This document shows, one piece after another, positions 56,025 through 63,615 of a DNA stretch of 64,000 nucleotides. Location: positions 62,001-126,000 of the forward strand of contig USLU01000005.1 in the NCBI GenBank assembly GCA_900555635.1. Direction: 5' to 3'. Origin of the DNA: an uncultured Bacteroides sp. Its GTDB lineage: Bacteria > Bacteroidota > Bacteroidia > Bacteroidales > Bacteroidaceae. Position 1 is the stretch's first letter. Each line of letters starts with the position of its first letter. The position numbers and the translations under genes are program-made. The notes under the pieces were generated by a model. The model ran no database searches, was not told the origin of the DNA, and saw only the letters and a list, made by a program, of their open reading frames with translations.

Positions 56025-57191
56025 ATGAAATCATTAAACTGGAAATTGTGTTCTCTGGCAATGATAGCCGGAATGTCTTTCTTCACTGCATGCAGCGATG
56101 ATAACAATGAAAATGGAGGAAATGAGGGTAACGAAGTCGAGAATGGCGCAACCCTGAAAGGCACAGTTACCTCGGACGTAACATTGAAAGCTGGTAATTC
56201 GTACAAACTAAGCGGCGAGTACATCGTAGAAAACGGTGCAACTCTGCATATCCAAGAAGGGGTGACAATCACCGCTATCGGCGATGACGACATCGTAGAT
56301 TATATTCTTGTGAAACAAGGCGGTAAAATCAATGCAGTCGGTACGGCGGATAAGCCCATCATAATGACCAGCGACCTGACCGAACCGGGCGCATGGGGTG
56401 GTATCCACATTTGTGGTAAGGCACAAACCAATGTCGGAAATGGCGTATCCGAAATCGGCGATGCAGCATACGGCGGCAAAGATGATGCCGACAACTCCGG
56501 TACATTGAAATACGTACGTGTAGAATACAGCGGTTATGCATTCAACCCGGAGAAAGAAGCCAACGGCATCACCTTCTATGGTGTAGGTAACGGAACAACC
56601 GTAAGCCATTGCGAAGCCTACAAAGGTTCGGACGATGGTTTCGAGTTCTTCGGCGGTACGGTTAATATCAGCAACATGGTTGTAGTAAGCTGTAGCGACG
56701 ACTCTTACGACTGGACAGAGGGTTGGAGAGGTACAGCTACAAACCTCGTAGCCTATCAGGAACCGCAAGCCACACTGGGCTATGACTGCGACTGCCTCAT
56801 TGAAGCAGACAACTACGAAAACGACTTCGCTGCTACCCCGATAGCTCACCCTACGCTGAAGAACCTCATTCTTGTAGGTAACGGCTCTACAGAAAACAAA
56901 CGTGGCATCCGTTTGCGCCGTGGTACTCAGGTTACTATCAACGGTGCTAAAGTTTGCGGTAAAGGCAATGCCGTTACGCTGGAAAGTGAAGAAACAGAAA
57001 AAGCTCTATTAGCCGGTACTTCCAAGCTCTCTAACATGACGGTTGATTCGGCTTTGAAAAGCGAAAAAGGTATCTACACCAACGACGCATTCGCAGCTGC
57101 CGGAAACACCATTGACGCCAATCTGAAATACACCTCTTTCGCTGCTATCAAAGCCGAATGTGACTGGATGTCCGGTAACTGGGTGAAATAG
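56025..57191 (+). CDS. Lipoprotein with right-handed beta-helix-like repeats
   Basis: A 388-residue lipoprotein (lipobox FTAC, Cys23) with an acidic Asn/Glu-rich linker. Residues about 50-320 show repeated short strands with conserved small residues, such as NGATLHIQEGVTITAIG, KYVRVEYSGYAF and GTTVSHCEAYKGSDDG, resembling a parallel beta-helix. The conserved DDSYDWTEGWRG and DCDCLIEADNYE blocks are distinctive and acidic, hinting at metal or ligand binding. It follows a TonB-dependent receptor by 44 bases, so the two probably work as a receptor/surface-lipoprotein pair. I cannot name its ligand. Confidence 0.8.
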   Translation: MKSLNWKLCSLAMIAGMSFFTACSDDNNENGGNEGNEVENGATLKGTVTSDVTLKAGNSYKLSGEYIVENGATLHIQEGVTITAIGDDDIVDYILVKQGGKINAVGTADKPIIMTSDLTEPGAWGGIHICGKAQTNVGNGVSEIGDAAYGGKDDADNSGTLKYVRVEYSGYAFNPEKEANGITFYGVGNGTTVSHCEAYKGSDDGFEFFGGTVNISNMVVVSCSDDSYDWTEGWRGTATNLVAYQEPQATLGYDCDCLIEADNYENDFAATPIAHPTLKNLILVGNGSTENKRGIRLRRGTQVTINGAKVCGKGNAVTLESEETEKALLAGTSKLSNMTVDSALKSEKGIYTNDAFAAAGNTIDANLKYTSFAAIKAECDWMSGNWVK

Positions 57192-57252
57192 ATAGGCACT
57201 CAGCCCCCAACAGTCCATACCTTTGGGCGCCTCATATTACGACTGAGATATC

Positions 57253-57293
57253 AAAAGACCCGGATGTTTTGGGGTAAAACATCCGGGTCTTTT
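57253..57293 (+). terminator. Strong hairpin after the beta-helix lipoprotein gene
   Basis: Perfect 18-bp arms beginning AAAAGACCCGGATG flank the 5-base loop GGGGT; the right arm ends in TTTT. It is a plausible terminator for the TonB-receptor operon. Confidence 0.7.
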
Positions 57294-57298
57294 ACATG

Positions 57299-57357
57299 AA
57301 AAGATCCCCATCTTTTGGGGTAAAAGATCCGGGTGTTTTTAAATAAAAGATGGGGAT
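57299..57357. repeat. Second hairpin copy in the 57192-57502 gap
   Basis: ATCCCCATCTTTT (57304-57316) pairs with AAAAGATGGGGAT (57345-57357). The loop again begins GGGGT and contains AAAAGATCCGGGTG, a near copy of the first hairpin's arm. The rest of this 311-base gap shows no gene or clear signal. Confidence 0.7.
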
Positions 57358-57502
57358 GTTATCCCCTCTCGATATACGACTTAGGGGTGCTAAGTCCTAA
57401 TGGGAGATGCACTAGATATAGGCGTCTAACCGGCTAGAAAAAGAACCTGCCGGGGACAAGAAACAGTTGGAAATCGGAAAACATTGAAAACCGGAGACCT
57501 TT

Positions 57503-58762
57503 TCAGGACAAAGCTTGCTTGAAATCCCTACCGGATGGTGACTGGAATACCTGCAAATCAAATTCCGGAATAATAGCCAGTACATGGTCAAAGACATCGG
57601 CCTGCACCCCTTCGTAGGGAACCCAATCCTTAATGGCACAGAAAAAATAAAGCTCCATCGGAATACCGTGATCGGTGGGCTGTAACTGACGGACCATACA
57701 GGTCAACTCCTGATTCACATCGGGAAGACTTTTCAGATAAGCCGTAAGATAGGCGCGGAATACCCCTAAATTAGTCTGACGACGCCCGTTGACAAGAATG
57801 GAATTATCGATGTCGTGTTCCACATTATACTCTTCAATAATCTGCTCCGTATGTTCCACATAATCTCTCAGCAGACGGATTTTGCGATATTTAGCCAGCA
57901 TCTCCGGAGTGCAGAATTTTACACTAGTCATGTCGATATTGATGGAACGCTTCACACGCCGGCCGCCACTCTCCTTCATGCCGCGCCAGTTCTGGAAAGA
58001 GTCGCTGACAAGCAGGTAAGGAGGAATGGTGGTAATGGTATTGTCCCAGTTACGCACCTTTACAGTAGCCAGGGTTACTTCTATCACTGTACCGTCGGCA
58101 CCATATTTGGGCATCGCAATCCAATCGCCCACCTTCAGCATATCATTAGCCGAAAGTTGTACACCGGATACAAATCCCATGATACTATCCTTGAATACCA
58201 ACATCAAAATAGCTGCCGAAGCTCCCAAACCTGCCAGCAAAGAAACAGGCGACTTATTAATGAGAATACTCACCACAATGATAGCTCCCACAAACCAAAG
58301 GATAACCTGCACCGTCTGCAACATACCTTTCAGAGGGCGGTCGCGCAGTTGTTCTCTCTCACTATATACCGTATAAACAGCTTTCAGGAGAGAGTTGATA
58401 AAACTAAGGAATGTAATAATAATATAGATCAGGCAGATACGCTGCAAAAATGCTAAAGTCGCAGAATTACTATCGGCAAAAGCCACAGGAACAAATACAT
58501 AGATAATAATCGGCGCAACCATACGACTGACATGCACCATTACTCTATGGTCGAATACGATGTCATCCCATGTAGCTTTGGTCTGCTTTACCAAATGCGC
58601 CACCGCTTTCAAAAGAATATGCCTGCATACTGCATCCGCCGCAAATGCGACAATCAAAACAATGGTAAAAGCAATGAACTGGTCGAGTTCTTCTGCCAAA
58701 GAAGGGAGCATGCCCCAAGAAATAAGTAGCTCATCTATATCTCTCAATATATCCATAAACAA
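57503..58762 (-). CDS. MscS-family mechanosensitive ion channel
   Basis: A 419-residue inner-membrane channel. Several hydrophobic helices in the first 170 residues are followed by the MscS pore helix and beta domain: LLAGLGASAAILMLVFKDSI (pore-lining Gly/Ala) near residue 174, then VSGVQLSANDMLKVGDWI and GTVIEVTLATVKVRNWDNT. The long C-terminal domain resembles the YbdG/YnaI-type larger MscS homologues. It opens on membrane tension to relieve osmotic shock. A second ATG six bases in is an equally possible start. It lies downstream of the ATPase/DUF4435 pair on the same strand (32-bp gap). Confidence 0.92.
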   Translation of the reverse strand: MFMDILRDIDELLISWGMLPSLAEELDQFIAFTIVLIVAFAADAVCRHILLKAVAHLVKQTKATWDDIVFDHRVMVHVSRMVAPIIIYVFVPVAFADSNSATLAFLQRICLIYIIITFLSFINSLLKAVYTVYSEREQLRDRPLKGMLQTVQVILWFVGAIIVVSILINKSPVSLLAGLGASAAILMLVFKDSIMGFVSGVQLSANDMLKVGDWIAMPKYGADGTVIEVTLATVKVRNWDNTITTIPPYLLVSDSFQNWRGMKESGGRRVKRSINIDMTSVKFCTPEMLAKYRKIRLLRDYVEHTEQIIEEYNVEHDIDNSILVNGRRQTNLGVFRAYLTAYLKSLPDVNQELTCMVRQLQPTDHGIPMELYFFCAIKDWVPYEGVQADVFDHVLAIIPEFDLQVFQSPSGRDFKQALS

Positions 58763-58794
58763 TTATTTAGGTACTGTTATTCTGTTATTATTGC

Positions 58795-59799
58795 TCAAAG
58801 TTTTTCACGCTCCAAGAACTCCCTTACATCTTCTTTCAACCACTGGTAAAGATAAAGGTTCTTGTAACCACTGTTTTTCTTTAACATTAAAGCGACATTG
58901 ACCTGACTGTTTTCATACCCGGTAAACTCATTGCGGAATTGTTCATTATGCTCTGCCAACCGTTTTATCTCCTGCTCGCGTTCACGGCGCAGGACTGTGC
59001 AAACAGGTATAAGAATTTTCAAAACCACAGAATCCATAATGTGATGTCCTTGTATATACAGATAGGTAGTATCCGGTGTCAGCCCCAACTTTTGCAAGTC
59101 TTCTTTCAGATGCTCCACTTTTTCTATATTCTGTGGAAAGCGGGTTCGCAATTCAGAGAGTTTTGCCGATACCGAGCGCTGCATCTCGTCCAGGCACCTG
59201 TAAGGGTGACGGATATTTACGTCCTGCAAACGTACACAAGCATTAAAATCGTACATCGGGAAGGTATGGGTATCGTGCTGGCGATAGAACCATACATTCC
59301 ATAAAAACAACGGATAAGCTATTTGTGAATAACGCTTTAAGAATGCAGGAAAGTCCAGAATGAAACGATCGTTCAGCGTAGCTTGCACGCAAACCTCACG
59401 AAGCGTTTCAGCAAAACAGTGGAAGTTTTCAATAGCATATCCATAAGTCTGGAATATATAAGGATTACGGTTTATCTTCCGGGATACATTGGTAGCTCCT
59501 TGTAACAGGAAATCATAATCACTATCGACACAAGCAATCAGGCTCCTGCCCAGTTCCGTTGTGTTCAGTGTATTCATTAGTACCATTTTCTTCCCCTTTG
59601 CCAGCGAGGTAGCCGAAGGAAGCATCACCTGAAAGTAACGTTCTTCGTTTTCAAACTCCGCCAACAAGGTCCGCCAAAAAGCTACATCATCATAACTCTC
59701 CACATAAGCCACAATACGTCTGCGGGCTTTCTTCGGAGAAAGCTTATGAGCGGCATCCAGATAAGCCGAAGTGAGATTATGTTTTAAAGATATTGCCAC
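58795..59799 (-). CDS. DUF4435 protein with TOPRIM-like nuclease motifs
   Basis: A 334-residue protein starting with GTG. The N-terminal half shows a TOPRIM-like pattern: a glutamate in VAYVESYDDVAFW (near residue 33) and an acidic cluster in ACVDSDYDFLL (near residue 90), the E and DxD metal ligands of the fold. The C-terminal half has YGYAIENFHCFAE and an Ile/His-rich IQGHHIMDSVVLKIL block. DUF4435 is the domain of AriB, the effector of the PARIS anti-phage system, where an AAA ATPase (AriA) releases it. An ABC-type ATPase gene lies directly upstream here. Whether the pair is defence or housekeeping is open. Confidence 0.82.
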   Translation of the reverse strand: MAISLKHNLTSAYLDAAHKLSPKKARRRIVAYVESYDDVAFWRTLLAEFENEERYFQVMLPSATSLAKGKKMVLMNTLNTTELGRSLIACVDSDYDFLLQGATNVSRKINRNPYIFQTYGYAIENFHCFAETLREVCVQATLNDRFILDFPAFLKRYSQIAYPLFLWNVWFYRQHDTHTFPMYDFNACVRLQDVNIRHPYRCLDEMQRSVSAKLSELRTRFPQNIEKVEHLKEDLQKLGLTPDTTYLYIQGHHIMDSVVLKILIPVCTVLRREREQEIKRLAEHNEQFRNEFTGYENSQVNVALMLKKNSGYKNLYLYQWLKEDVREFLEREKL

Positions 59800-59805
59800 G
59801 GAAAA

Positions 59806-59930
59806 TAGTGATTAGTGGTTAATAGTTAGTGATTAGTGATAAGTGATTAGTGATTTGCTTATGTTTCTATGAAGTGTAGGCACACAGCGCAATCATAAGC
59901 AAATCACTAATCACTTATCACTAATCACTG
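59806..59930. repeat. Heptad inverted repeat between the ATPase and DUF4435 genes
   Basis: Seven left units (59806-59854, mostly TAGTGAT) and four right units (59903-59930). Within these, 59834-59863 and 59894-59923 are perfect 30-bp reverse complements around a 30-base loop. The right arm encodes the ATPase C-terminus with its stop; the left arm ends 6 bases from the DUF4435 start codon. Confidence 0.95.
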
Positions 59931-60741
59931 TAGTAATTTCGCTTACCTCGGTCACTGCATCCAGCCAGCCTTCCATAATAACGGCAGGTGAGTGCGTGGT
60001 TAGGATAAGCTGAAGATTCGGATTGAGTTCACGTATCATTCCTATCAACTTCTGCTGCCATTCAATGTGAAGGGAAGCTTCCGGTTCGTCCATAAACAGA
60101 ACACAATGATCGCCATCGCGCACCAAGACGGTCAGCAGTATGACAAGCATCTGCTTCTCCCCTGAAGATAGTTTATAAGGAGAAAGTTTTTCTTCATCCT
60201 GATAGAAGACAATGTCGTTGCTTTTACGATCTATCTTTTTACGGGTATAGCTGAATAACTCATCAATCAAATCCTGGAACTTCCGTTTCGGGGCGGAAAG
60301 AGATGAAGCCTGCGAACGTTGTTCCTCTGTGCCATTCAGCAATTCAATCATCTTATTGCCTATATTCACCTGATAATCCAGAAAACGGCGTTGAAGCAAA
60401 TAGATCTGCCAGTCCAGTTCCGATTTTACTTCCGGATCTGCCATACGGGCTGTAAAGTCTCCCATAATAAGCGGACGGTCATAACTACGAATTACATCGT
60501 ACGGAATATAAGTAGCCTGCGGGTTATCAAAGAAGACATGCACGCCATTCTTCTCGTCACTTTTTACTTCTCCGGTGGTCTGTTCAAGATAGCCCACCGA
60601 ACGATTGAGTATGGTAGTCTTTCCCACTCCGTTGATACCCGAGAGAATGTTTACGTCGGGACGTAAATCCCAAGCTATATTGTACCGATGCCACAATCCG
60701 TGTATTTCAATACGTTTAATATAATTGGCCTGTACTTCCAT
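59911..60741 (-). CDS. ABC-type/AAA_15 family ATPase (PARIS AriA-like context)
   Basis: A 276-residue soluble ATPase of the ABC/OLD type: Walker A GINGVGKTT (near residue 35), signature KLSSGEKQML, Walker B CVLFMDEPEASLH and switch LTTHSPAV. The ATG at 60741 (MEVQANYIKRIEI) is preferred. A TATATTTG -7 element at 60771-60764 lies between it and any upstream start. It is shorter than typical AriA proteins but has the same domain type and is directly followed by a DUF4435 gene. Its last residues (VISDK) and stop codon are encoded by a heptad repeat arm. Confidence 0.85.
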   Translation of the reverse strand: MEVQANYIKRIEIHGLWHRYNIAWDLRPDVNILSGINGVGKTTILNRSVGYLEQTTGEVKSDEKNGVHVFFDNPQATYIPYDVIRSYDRPLIMGDFTARMADPEVKSELDWQIYLLQRRFLDYQVNIGNKMIELLNGTEEQRSQASSLSAPKRKFQDLIDELFSYTRKKIDRKSNDIVFYQDEEKLSPYKLSSGEKQMLVILLTVLVRDGDHCVLFMDEPEASLHIEWQQKLIGMIRELNPNLQLILTTHSPAVIMEGWLDAVTEVSEITTVISDK

Positions 60742-60763
60742 GATTTCTGATTTTAATTTGAAG

Positions 60764-60795
60764 CAAATATAGATTAAATTGAAAGCAGAAGCAAA
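60764..60795 (-). promoter_or_regulatory. Promoter of the ATPase/DUF4435/MscS genes
   Basis: The minus strand has TTTG (60795-60792), 20 bases, then TATATTTG (60771-60764), a full match to the Bacteroides layout. Confidence 0.7.
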
Positions 60796-60822
60796 TATAA
60801 AAAAAGGGATTGGGAAATTAGT

Positions 60823-60830
60823 TACCTTTG
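60823..60830 (+). promoter_or_regulatory. -7 element for the EamA transporter gene
   Basis: TACCTTTG matches TAnnTTTG and ends 46 bases before the ATG at 60877. It is divergent from the ATPase promoter. Confidence 0.55.
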
Positions 60831-60876
60831 CAAAGATTTCTAACAAGAGAAGAATTGAAACTTACACCATATAATA

Positions 60877-61788
60877 ATGAATAAAAATATTCAAGGACAT
60901 CTATTTGCCCTGACTGCAAACATATTATGGGGATTAATGGCCCCTATCGGCAAATCGGCTTTGATGGAATTCTCCCCGTTGTCAGTAACGACTTTCCGCA
61001 TGGTAGGAGCAGCTGCCTGTTTCTGGTTACTCTCTTTATTCTGTAAACACGAACAGGTGCATCACCGTGACATGCTAAAGATATTCTTTGCTTCCTTGTT
61101 TGCCCTGGTCTTTAACCAAGGGGTTTATATCTTTGGACTCTCCTTGACCTCTCCCATAGACGCATCTATTGTGACAACCACCTTGCCTATCGTCACCATG
61201 ATCGTTGCCGCCCTCTATTTAAAAGAGCCCATTACAAACAAGAAAGTACTGGGCATTTTTGTAGGAGCTATAGGAGCGTTGATACTTATTCTAAGCAGTC
61301 AAAGTACCAGCAGTGGCAATGGCAATATCATTGGTGACCTCCTTTGCCTGGTAGCCCAAATAAGTTTTTCCATTTACCTGACTGTATTCAAAGGCTTGTC
61401 ACAGAAATACTCACCTATCACGCTGAATAAATGGATGTTTGTCTATGCCTCTATATGCTACATTCCCTTCTCTTACCACGATGTAGCAGCTATTCAGTGG
61501 AACGGGATATCCACGGCAGCATTGTTGCAAGTAAGTTACGTCGTTGTAGGTGGCAGTTTCCTGGCATATATTTTCATCATGACTGCCCAAAGGCTGATGC
61601 GTCCCACCGTAGTAAGCATGTACAACTATATGCAACCGATTGTTGCTTCTACAGCCGCTATCATATTAGGAATGGGAACATTCAATTTGGAGAAAGGAAT
61701 AGCTATCGCCTTGGTATTCCTCGGCGTATATATTGTAACTCAAAGCAAGTCTCGTAAAGATTTCGAACAGGAAGGTAAAAAGCTATAA
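60877..61788 (+). CDS. EamA/DMT-family transporter
   Basis: A 303-residue inner-membrane protein with ten hydrophobic helices in two EamA repeats. The first (about 5-140) has NILWGLMAPIGKSAL and an FNQGVYIFGLSLTSPIDAS block (in pieces: FNQGVYIFGL and SPIDASIVTTTLPI). The second (about 150-290) has LLCLVAQISFSIYLTVFKGL and MYNYMQPIVASTAAIILG. Family members export metabolites or amino acids; substrate unknown. Its stop overlaps the convergent Crp/Fnr gene by six bases. Confidence 0.9.
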   Translation: MNKNIQGHLFALTANILWGLMAPIGKSALMEFSPLSVTTFRMVGAAACFWLLSLFCKHEQVHHRDMLKIFFASLFALVFNQGVYIFGLSLTSPIDASIVTTTLPIVTMIVAALYLKEPITNKKVLGIFVGAIGALILILSSQSTSSGNGNIIGDLLCLVAQISFSIYLTVFKGLSQKYSPITLNKWMFVYASICYIPFSYHDVAAIQWNGISTAALLQVSYVVVGGSFLAYIFIMTAQRLMRPTVVSMYNYMQPIVASTAAIILGMGTFNLEKGIAIALVFLGVYIVTQSKSRKDFEQEGKKL

Positions 61789-62334
61789 GACTCCGGCACG
61801 CACCCGGCTCAAGGATTCCGGTGTCATTAACAGATAAGAGGCAATGTGATTGACTGACGCTCGTTTGGCTACTTCGGGATAATCTTTCAAGAAACGTGTA
61901 TACCGTTCGCGTGATGTCTCGAAGCGCCAGGAGTCGGCTTTATATTGGGATAGTATAAGTGAACCTTCCAGCAAATGCCGGTGAAAACGGGCTATATGCA
62001 GGTAACGCTCGGACAACTCAACTAGACCTGCATACGATATAGTCCAAATCACTCCTTCCTCCAAAGATTCCAGTTGCAGGCAGTTCCGGCGTCCTGTAAA
62101 CAAACTGACAATGCACATGGCACCATCTCCATCACAGGCGAAATTTTCCGTAATGTCACGCCCTTCTTTAAAATAGAACTGGCGGAGCAGTCCTTTTTCA
62201 ACAAATATTATGTCTTTCGCTATGTCTTTTTCACTGAGCAAGAGTTCTCCTTTATGCACCTCATGGCGCACAAACAAAGCAGCTATAAGTTTCAGCTCCT
62301 CAGAAGGGAGTTCATGAAGGCCCCGGGCCGACAA
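61783..62334 (-). CDS. Crp/Fnr-family transcriptional regulator (N-terminus possibly frameshifted)
   Basis: A 183-residue product from a TTG start, with a cyclic-nucleotide-binding-type jelly roll (about 15-115: VRHEVHKGELLLSEKD, IIFVEKGLLRQFYF) and a C-terminal Crp-type helix-turn-helix (ASVNHIASYLLMTPESLSRVR). There is no ATG in this frame upstream. An ATG at 62378 opens a frame that would join this one if the five-G run near 62341-62345 had one more base, giving MTKEDNMEVARRGDHLSARG and a 198-residue protein. So either the gene starts at TTG or it is frameshifted. It overlaps the EamA gene end by six bases. Confidence 0.75.
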   Translation of the reverse strand: MSARGLHELPSEELKLIAALFVRHEVHKGELLLSEKDIAKDIIFVEKGLLRQFYFKEGRDITENFACDGDGAMCIVSLFTGRRNCLQLESLEEGVIWTISYAGLVELSERYLHIARFHRHLLEGSLILSQYKADSWRFETSRERYTRFLKDYPEVAKRASVNHIASYLLMTPESLSRVRAGVL

Positions 62335-62411
62335 ATGATCCCCCGCCGCGCCACTTCCATGTTGTCTTCCTTAGTCATAGATAGTAAGAGTGATATATTA
62401 AAGGTATCTAT

Positions 62412-63509
62412 TTATCCTTTGAGTTCTTTAAAATAGGTGTCGAGTAACTTCTTGGCAGCAACGAACGAAGTAAGATTACCTTGCAGCACCTGTGCCTCTT
62501 TATCTGCCAGCATAGACTCAATCTTCGCGTTGTGATAGAAACTGTCACGAAGCTGTTCGTTAATCGTCTCGTACATCCAATATTTACTTTGTTCATTACG
62601 ACGGAACTCAAAGTAACCGTTCTCCTTTACAAAGTCAATATACTGATATACCATATCCCAAACCTCTTTTATGCCCAAGCCATAGAAGCCGGAATAGGTA
62701 AGCACCTGAGGCGTCCATCCGCTTTCGGGAGCAGGAAACAAATGCAAAGCATTACGAAATTGGGTTGCCGCCAACTTGGCACGATCCAGATTATCGCCAT
62801 CGGCTTTGTTGATAACAATGCCATCTGCCATCTCCATGATACCCCGTTTGATACCTTGCAGTTCGTCTCCGGTACCGGCAAGCTGAATGAGCAAAAAGAA
62901 ATCTACCATAGAGTGTACGGCTGTTTCACTTTGCCCTACCCCGACGGTTTCAACAAATATCTTATCAAAGCCGGCAGCTTCGCAAAGAACAATTGTCTCA
63001 CGTGTCTTACGAGCTACACCTCCCAACGAACCTGCCGAGGGGCTGGGACGAATAAACGAATCGGGATGCACGGAAAGTTTTTCCATACGTGTCTTATCCC
63101 CCAAGATACTGCCTTTACTACGCTCACTACTAGGGTCGATGGCAAGAACAGCCAGTTTACCGGCATATTTCTCCAGAATATGCAGACCAAAGACGTCAAT
63201 AGAAGTACTCTTACCTGCCCCCGGCACACCACTGATGCCGATACGAACAGAGTTACCCGAATAAGGCAAACATTTTTCTATCACTTCCTGTGCCACAGCC
63301 TGATGTTCCGGCTTCACGCTTTCCACCAATGTCACCGCTTGACTCAAAATTGTAATATCACCTTTTACAATGCCCTCTACAAACTCCGAAACAGTAAGCT
63401 GGCGTTTCTTAGCTTTCCGTTTCAGATAAGGATTCACAGATGACGGTTGCTCAATGCCTGCATTGACAACCAAGCCTTTGTATGCTTCACTATTTTCCGG
63501 ATGTTCCAT
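62412..63509 (-). CDS. meaB: Methylmalonyl-CoA mutase-associated GTPase MeaB
   Basis: A 365-residue G3E-type P-loop GTPase. The Walker A loop is GISGVPGAGKSTSIDVFG near residue 93; AIDPSSERSKGSILGDKTRM follows, and the base-recognition NKADGDN is near residue 234. FVETVGVGQSE is the switch region. MeaB protects and reloads the adenosylcobalamin-dependent mutase in succinate/propionate metabolism, a main Bacteroides pathway. The C-terminal helical dimerisation arm is present. The mutase genes are not in the window. A heptad inverted repeat separates it from the upstream DUF1573 gene. Confidence 0.95.
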   Translation of the reverse strand: MEHPENSEAYKGLVVNAGIEQPSSVNPYLKRKAKKRQLTVSEFVEGIVKGDITILSQAVTLVESVKPEHQAVAQEVIEKCLPYSGNSVRIGISGVPGAGKSTSIDVFGLHILEKYAGKLAVLAIDPSSERSKGSILGDKTRMEKLSVHPDSFIRPSPSAGSLGGVARKTRETIVLCEAAGFDKIFVETVGVGQSETAVHSMVDFFLLIQLAGTGDELQGIKRGIMEMADGIVINKADGDNLDRAKLAATQFRNALHLFPAPESGWTPQVLTYSGFYGLGIKEVWDMVYQYIDFVKENGYFEFRRNEQSKYWMYETINEQLRDSFYHNAKIESMLADKEAQVLQGNLTSFVAAKKLLDTYFKELKG

Positions 63510-63524
63510 AATAGAAATTTGAAA

Positions 63525-63613
63525 TTAGTTATGAGTTATTAGTTATAAGTTATTTGTTTGTGTTTATATACTGTAGTGATTAACAAATAACTTATAACTA
63601 ATAACTCATAACT
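63525..63613. repeat. Heptad inverted repeat between the DUF1573 gene and meaB
   Basis: The left arm has four units of TTAGTTA type followed by TTTG; the right arm starts CAAA. 63527-63556 and 63584-63613 are perfect 30-bp reverse complements around a 27-base loop. The arm ends 2 bases from the DUF1573 stop codon. Confidence 0.95.
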
Positions 63614-63615
63614 TT

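Noticed and set aside
59806..59930. CRISPR array
   Set aside because: The units are 7 bp, directly adjacent and without spacers; no cas gene is present.
62481..63443. A 320-codon open frame on the plus strand
   Set aside because: It lies fully opposite meaB, which has clear GTPase motifs; the plus-strand product has no recognisable features.
59806..63613. Heptad inverted repeats as ordinary intrinsic terminators
   Set aside because: They lack a T-run after the stem, have long loops and lie between genes that appear co-transcribed.
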